A DNA stretch of 9,379 nt from Minisyncoccota bacterium. GTDB lineage: Bacteria > Patescibacteriota > Minisyncoccia > UBA6257 > 1-14-0-10-40-38. Shown piece by piece: positions 5,689 through 9,379 of the stretch (positions are counted from its first letter, which is position 1; each line of letters starts with the position of its first letter). The translations under genes and the position numbers were made by a program. The DNA is taken from the NCBI GenBank assembly GCA_020052135.1, contig JAGVPS010000089.1:1-9379 (forward strand), given 5' to 3'. Below the pieces are notes generated by a model. It was given only the letters and a program-made list of their open reading frames with translations, did no database searches and was not told the origin of the DNA.

Positions 5689-6144
5689 ATGGACTACTAC
5701 GTCACACCAGAACGTCTTTTAGAATTAAAAACAGAGCTCGAAAATTTAAAAACTAAAAAGCGTATTGAGGTTGCAAAGCGTTTGAAGCGCGCAAAAGAGC
5801 TGGGTGATCTCTCAGAGAATTCAGAATATATAGAAGCCAGAGAAGAGCAGGCGCTTGTTGAGCGCCGTATCTATGAAGTTGAGGGAATGGTGAAAAATGC
5901 CGTACTCATCACAAAGCCGGTGAAAAATTGCGCTGTGCAAATCGGATCTACCATCGAAGTGGAGCGAGACGGAAAAAAACAGACGTTTACCATCGTGGGT
6001 TCAAGCGAAACGCGTCCCGAAACAGGGCTTATTTCTAACGAATCGCCCCTAGGAAAAGCATTTCTCGGACGCGAAGCAGGGGAGCGAATACGCATTAAAA
6101 TTCCAAAAGGGGAGACTGAATATACTATCGTAAAAATTTTCTAG
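5689..6144 (+). CDS. greA: Transcription elongation factor GreA
   Basis: A 151-residue factor that enters the secondary channel of RNA polymerase and stimulates cleavage of backtracked RNA. The N-terminal half (about 5-72) is a charged coiled coil whose tip carries GDLSENSEY (39-47), with Asp40 and Glu43 matching the catalytic acidic pair of known GreA. The C-terminal FKBP-like domain has ETGLISNESPLGKAFLG (111-127) and ends GETEYTIVKIF. The open frame extends 47 codons further upstream to 5548, but that extension lies inside the glycosyltransferase gene and reads as noise; the ATG at 5689 aligns with the family N-terminus, and total length is close to the usual 158. The gap to the previous gene is 34 bases, with no clear Shine-Dalgarno motif. 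Confidence 0.96.
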   Translation: MDYYVTPERLLELKTELENLKTKKRIEVAKRLKRAKELGDLSENSEYIEAREEQALVERRIYEVEGMVKNAVLITKPVKNCAVQIGSTIEVERDGKKQTFTIVGSSETRPETGLISNESPLGKAFLGREAGERIRIKIPKGETEYTIVKIF

Positions 6145-6165
6145 AAAACACGTAGGTTTTTTCAT

Positions 6166-7617
6166 ATGATTGATGAACTTATTCACGAGCGAAAGAAAAA
6201 ACTTGATCGGGTTCGCATGGCAGGTCTTGATCCCTATCCCGCAGATGCGCGGAGAACACATCAGATAGGAGAAGCGCTTAAGGATTTTTCTAAGCTCGAG
6301 AAAAAAAAGAAAAGAGTTTCACTGGTGGGAAGGGTGGTGGCTTTCCGCAACCAGGGTAACTTATTTTTTTTAGATCTCCGAGACGCAAGCGGTACGATAC
6401 AGCTGGTCGTAAAAAAAGATGAAATCAGGGGCGACTACGCGCTTTTCCGGGATACTCTTGATATTGGTGATTTTGTGGAAGGCGCAGGAATACTTTTTAA
6501 AACAAAACGGGGAGAGAAGAGTGTTGCGGTAACGACGCTTCGCTTTCTCACGAAAGCTTTGCGACCCATACCCTCGGAATGGTATGGTATTTCCGATACT
6601 GAAACGCGATTGAGGCGAAGATATCTAGATCTTCTCGTGAACCCTTCTGCACGAGACATTTTTTACTCAAAAGCACGCTTTTGGGACGCGACGCGTGAAT
6701 TTTTAAAAAACCAGAAATTTCTCGAAGTAGAAACTCCCGTGCTTGAGCCAATCCCCGGCGGAGCTGATGCGCGGCCTTTTATTACTCACCATAACGCGCT
6801 CGACACTGATTTTTATCTGCGTATTTCTCTCGAACTCTACCAAAAGCGACTTCTGGTGGGAGGATTTGAGCGAGTGTTTGAGATCGGAAGAATTTTTCGC
6901 AACGAAGGGATTGACGCTGAACATTTGCAAGACTACACGCAGATGGAATTTTATGCAGCGTACGCGAGTTTCGAAGATCTTACAAAATTGGTAGAAAAAT
7001 TATACAAAACCATTATTACATCTGCTTTTGGTACGCTGACCATTACCTCAAATAATATGAAAGTGAACTGGGGTAAAAAATGGGAGCGCATTGATTATAG
7101 TGAAGCCTTTAAGAAGGCAACCGGTATTGACCTCGAACATACGCATATCGGCGCACTCCAAAAGTATGCAACATCCCTTAAATTGCGATATGAGCCGAGC
7201 GATGGCATGGGTAGACTCATTGATGGTATCTACAAAAAAACAGTTCGACCGCACATTGTGGGGCCAGCGTTCTTAGTAAATCATCCCGTGGTTATTTCTC
7301 CGCTCGCTAAACGAGATCCAAAAAATCCTCATGTAACCAAACGGTTGCAGGTGTTGGCATATGGTTCAGAACTGGGAAATGGATGGGCAGAACTGAATGA
7401 TCCGATTGACCAGCGAGCGCGCTTTGAAGAGCAATCTCGGCTCCGTGTGGCAGGAGATGATGAAGCGCAGATGATGGATGAGGACTATGTCGAAGCTATG
7501 GAGTATGGCATGCCGCCCGCGGTAGGATTCGGCTTCTCTGAGCGGTTGTTTGCGGTGCTCGTGGGCAAGCCGGTGCGGGAGACGGTTTTCTTTCCTTCCA
7601 TGCGGACAAAGAAATAG
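6166..7617 (+). CDS. lysS: Lysine--tRNA ligase, class II
   Basis: A 483-residue class II lysyl-tRNA synthetase that charges tRNA-Lys in the cytosol. An N-terminal OB-fold anticodon-binding domain spans about 51-130 (VSLVGRVVAFRNQG, then FFLDLRD). The catalytic domain has motif 1 near 180-193 (FLEVETPVLEP region), motif 2 FERVFEIGRIFRNEGID at 234-250, and motif 3 GMPPAVGFGFSERL at 448-461. Glu223 in LELYQKRL and Glu409 in AELNDP match the residues that recognise the lysine side chain in E. coli LysS. Motif 3 is one residue shorter than the usual GLGIGIDRL and has Glu for Asp; the catalytic Arg460 is kept. The ATG at 6166 follows a weak AGG nine bases upstream. Gap to greA is 21 bases, and serS follows after four. 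Confidence 0.96.
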   Translation: MIDELIHERKKKLDRVRMAGLDPYPADARRTHQIGEALKDFSKLEKKKKRVSLVGRVVAFRNQGNLFFLDLRDASGTIQLVVKKDEIRGDYALFRDTLDIGDFVEGAGILFKTKRGEKSVAVTTLRFLTKALRPIPSEWYGISDTETRLRRRYLDLLVNPSARDIFYSKARFWDATREFLKNQKFLEVETPVLEPIPGGADARPFITHHNALDTDFYLRISLELYQKRLLVGGFERVFEIGRIFRNEGIDAEHLQDYTQMEFYAAYASFEDLTKLVEKLYKTIITSAFGTLTITSNNMKVNWGKKWERIDYSEAFKKATGIDLEHTHIGALQKYATSLKLRYEPSDGMGRLIDGIYKKTVRPHIVGPAFLVNHPVVISPLAKRDPKNPHVTKRLQVLAYGSELGNGWAELNDPIDQRARFEEQSRLRVAGDDEAQMMDEDYVEAMEYGMPPAVGFGFSERLFAVLVGKPVRETVFFPSMRTKK

Positions 7618-7621
7618 ATAT

Positions 7622-8848
7622 ATGATTGATATCAATCTGCTCCGTGAAAACCCAGAAGCGATGCGCAAGGCGCTTCGCGATCGGCAAATGAAAGAGAGTA
7701 TCCTTGACGATTTTTTAGCGCTTGATGTCGAGTGGCGAAAAGCAACGCAGGCGGTGGATGAAACGCGTGCTGAATTGAAAAAAGCGAGCGAGGCGCGGGA
7801 TATCGAAACTGCAAAAAAAATAAAAGAAACCCTCAAGAAAGACGAGAGTGATTTAAATATGCTCGAGGCTAAGCGCAATGAGCTTGTGCTTAAGTTTCCG
7901 AATATTCCGGACTCTTCGGTTCCGGTAGGAAAGGATGAATCAGGGAACCAGGTTTTAAGAGTATGGGGGACTCCCCGCACCGATAAAGTAGAAGATTATC
8001 TTTCACTCGCGAAGCGGCTTGATCTCATTGATATCGAGCGAGCCGGCAAGGTTTCGGGAAGCCGTTTTGGATATCTAAAAAATGCCGCGGTGCTTCTCGA
8101 GTTTGCGCTTATCCGTTTTGCGTTCGATCAAGCGATCAAAAAAGGATTTATTCCGGTTATTCCTCCCGTCCTTATCAAGCCTGAAATGCTTACTAAGATG
8201 GGAAAAGGCAGATTCATGGCGGATAACGACGCTTTCTTTATAGAAAAGGATAATTTGTACCTTGCCGGAAGCGCTGAACATACGATCGGCCCTATGCATG
8301 CGGGAGAAATTTTCGATGAGAAAGATCTGCCTCGCCGATATATCGGCTTTTCAACTGCTTTTCGGCGCGAGTCAGGATCGTACGGCAAGGATACCCGGGG
8401 AATTTTGCGCGTCCATCAATTTGATAAAGCAGAATTATTCTCTATTACTAAGCCAGAAGATTCTCATAAGGAGCACGAATTCCTCATTGCATTTGAGGAA
8501 GAACTCATGCAGGCCATTGGTTTGCCCTATCGGGTTATTGCAAATGCGACTGGAGATATAGGTTTTGATACTGCTCGGCAGGTTGATATCGAGACATGGC
8601 TTCCGAGCGAAGGGCTCTATCGCGAAACACACTCAGCCTCCAATACTACGGACTACCAATCACGAGGTCTCGGAATAAAATACCGAAAGGCTAATTCCAC
8701 AGAATATGTGCATATGCTAAATGCAACCGCATTTTCCCAACGGCCGATCATCGCCATTTTGGAAAATTTCCAGACCGCAGATGGAGGAGTGAAAATTCCT
8801 GAAGTATTGCAGCCATACGTAGGGTTTTCTGAAATCCGCCCGAAATAA
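7622..8848 (+). CDS. serS: Serine--tRNA ligase
   Basis: A 408-residue class II seryl-tRNA synthetase, slightly shorter than the usual 420-430. The N-terminal long coiled-coil arm that grips the tRNA variable arm spans about 28-92. The catalytic core shows the serine-site AGSAEHTIG (215-223; usually TAE, here SAE), FRRESGSYGKDTRGILRVHQFDKAEL (247-272; motif 2), TGDIGFDTARQVDIETWLPS (310-329), YRETHSASNTTDYQSR (333-348) and motif 3 LNATAFSQRPIIAILEN (366-382), followed by PEVLQPYVG. Motif 3 is one residue shorter than the usual LNGSGLAVGRT form. The frame is open back to 7550 inside lysS, but MIDINLLRENPE at 7622 is the family N-terminus, so that start is chosen. The gap to lysS is four bases and to alr one base, so cotranscription is near certain. 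Confidence 0.97.
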   Translation: MIDINLLRENPEAMRKALRDRQMKESILDDFLALDVEWRKATQAVDETRAELKKASEARDIETAKKIKETLKKDESDLNMLEAKRNELVLKFPNIPDSSVPVGKDESGNQVLRVWGTPRTDKVEDYLSLAKRLDLIDIERAGKVSGSRFGYLKNAAVLLEFALIRFAFDQAIKKGFIPVIPPVLIKPEMLTKMGKGRFMADNDAFFIEKDNLYLAGSAEHTIGPMHAGEIFDEKDLPRRYIGFSTAFRRESGSYGKDTRGILRVHQFDKAELFSITKPEDSHKEHEFLIAFEEELMQAIGLPYRVIANATGDIGFDTARQVDIETWLPSEGLYRETHSASNTTDYQSRGLGIKYRKANSTEYVHMLNATAFSQRPIIAILENFQTADGGVKIPEVLQPYVGFSEIRPK

Positions 8849-8849
8849 A

Positions 8850-9379
8850 ATGAATAATAAGGTGTGGGTTGAGGTTAATGCAAAAGCTTTAGCAAGGAAT
8901 ATCCTGGTTCTCCAAAAACGCATCGGGACGCACGCACAGTTGTGGGCGGTTATAAAATCCAACGCCTACGGGCACGGACTTCTGCTTTTTTCCGCGCTCG
9001 CGAATCGTGGCGTAGATGGGTTTTGCGTGGACTCGGTCATCGAGGGCCTAAAGCTACGGAGGAATGGCATCAAAAAAACAATTCTCGTGCTCGGCCCCAC
9101 GCTCGCAAAAGAAAGCATGGCCGAAGCCGCGAAACATCATATCGAGCTCAGTGTTTCAAGCTTTGACGCGCTTCGCGCACTAGCGCGGCTTCATACGCGT
9201 CCCTATGTGCATCTGAAGGTTGATACCGGCATGCATCGGCAAGGCATCTATAGTGAGGATGTTCCGCGAGCACTTTCATTTATTCGACGCCATCATATTC
9301 CTCTAAAAGGCATATATACTCATTTTGCGCATGTAAAAGATCCTCGCCATACGGTATTCACCGAAACTCAATTTCATGA
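8850..9379 (+). CDS. alr: Alanine racemase, N-terminal part (runs off the window)
   Basis: The first 176 codons of a PLP-dependent fold-type III alanine racemase, which interconverts L- and D-alanine for peptidoglycan synthesis. Seen: the PLP-lysine motif AVIKSNAYGHG at 33-43 (Lys36 would carry the cofactor), then VHLKVDTGMHRQG, matching the family KxDTGMxRxG block, and GIYTHFAHVKD, matching the usual G-x-x-x-H-x-x-x-x-D region of the barrel. No stop occurs before the window ends, so the C-terminal domain and its catalytic tyrosine are not visible. The ATG at 8850 starts one base after the serS stop; N-terminal WVEVNAKALARNI fits the family. It implies a peptidoglycan wall, or at least retained D-alanine synthesis. 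Confidence 0.95.
   Translation, partial: MNNKVWVEVNAKALARNILVLQKRIGTHAQLWAVIKSNAYGHGLLLFSALANRGVDGFCVDSVIEGLKLRRNGIKKTILVLGPTLAKESMAEAAKHHIELSVSSFDALRALARLHTRPYVHLKVDTGMHRQGIYSEDVPRALSFIRRHHIPLKGIYTHFAHVKDPRHTVFTETQFH

Noticed and set aside
6121..6126. TATACT as a -10 box for lysS
   Set aside because: It lies inside the greA coding end and has no reasonable -35 box at 16-18 bases; such matches are expected by chance.
7550..7621. Extended SerRS reading frame starting at 7550
   Set aside because: It overlaps the lysS end, and the standard SerRS N-terminus (MIDINLLRENPE) begins at 7622.
9220..9236. DTGMHR in alanine racemase as an unusual substitution for DTGMGR
   Set aside because: The His form also occurs in ordinary racemases such as the E. 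coli enzyme, so it is within normal variation.

Overview
The window is a dense, single-strand run of bacterial housekeeping genes, all on the + strand, and ordered (left to right): end of rplF, rplR, rpsE, rplO, secY, a short-chain dehydrogenase/reductase (SDR), adk, map, a family-2-like glycosyltransferase, greA, lysS, serS and the first part of alr. The left third is the distal half of the classic spc ribosomal-protein operon. No RNA gene, CRISPR array, insertion sequence or phage gene was seen, and no gap longer than about 60 bases lacks a gene.

The best-supported guess for the host is a member of the Candidate Phyla Radiation (Patescibacteria), probably Parcubacteria-like. The basis is the missing rpmD (ribosomal protein L30) between rpsE and rplO, which is a known trait of that radiation, together with compact genes, an Arg/Pro-rich S5 N-terminus, divergent aminoacyl-tRNA synthetase motifs, very tight spacing and a near absence of Shine-Dalgarno sequences. 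This is inference, since no marker such as 16S rRNA is present. Stop codons TAA, TAG and TGA are all used, with no in-frame TGA inside any gene, so the ordinary bacterial code fits.

Layout. Bases 1-2704: ribosomal proteins and the SecY translocon channel, with neighbouring genes touching or overlapping by one base (TAATG junctions), consistent with coupled translation. Bases 2732-3433: an SDR oxidoreductase that is clearly more AT-rich than its surroundings and sits between secY and adk, where other bacteria usually have none; it ends in a strong hairpin. Bases 3455-4922: a candidate promoter, then adk and map overlapping by 13 bases. In many bacteria map is followed by infA, rpmJ and the rpsM-rpsK-rpsD-rpoA-rplQ block; that block is not here. 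Bases 4956-5654: a small glycosyltransferase lacking the usual DxD metal motif, preceded by an extended -10 promoter candidate and a hairpin that ends at its start codon. Bases 5689-9379: greA, lysS, serS and alr, tightly spaced, so a transcription-rescue factor, two class II tRNA synthetases and a cell-wall precursor enzyme probably share a transcript.

I did not find a previously undescribed multi-gene system. The points most worth a second look are the inserted SDR cassette, the altered nucleotide-monophosphate site of the adenylate kinase, the DxD-less glycosyltransferase, the promoter/hairpin arrangement before it, and a matching one-residue shortening of motif 3 in both LysRS and SerRS.
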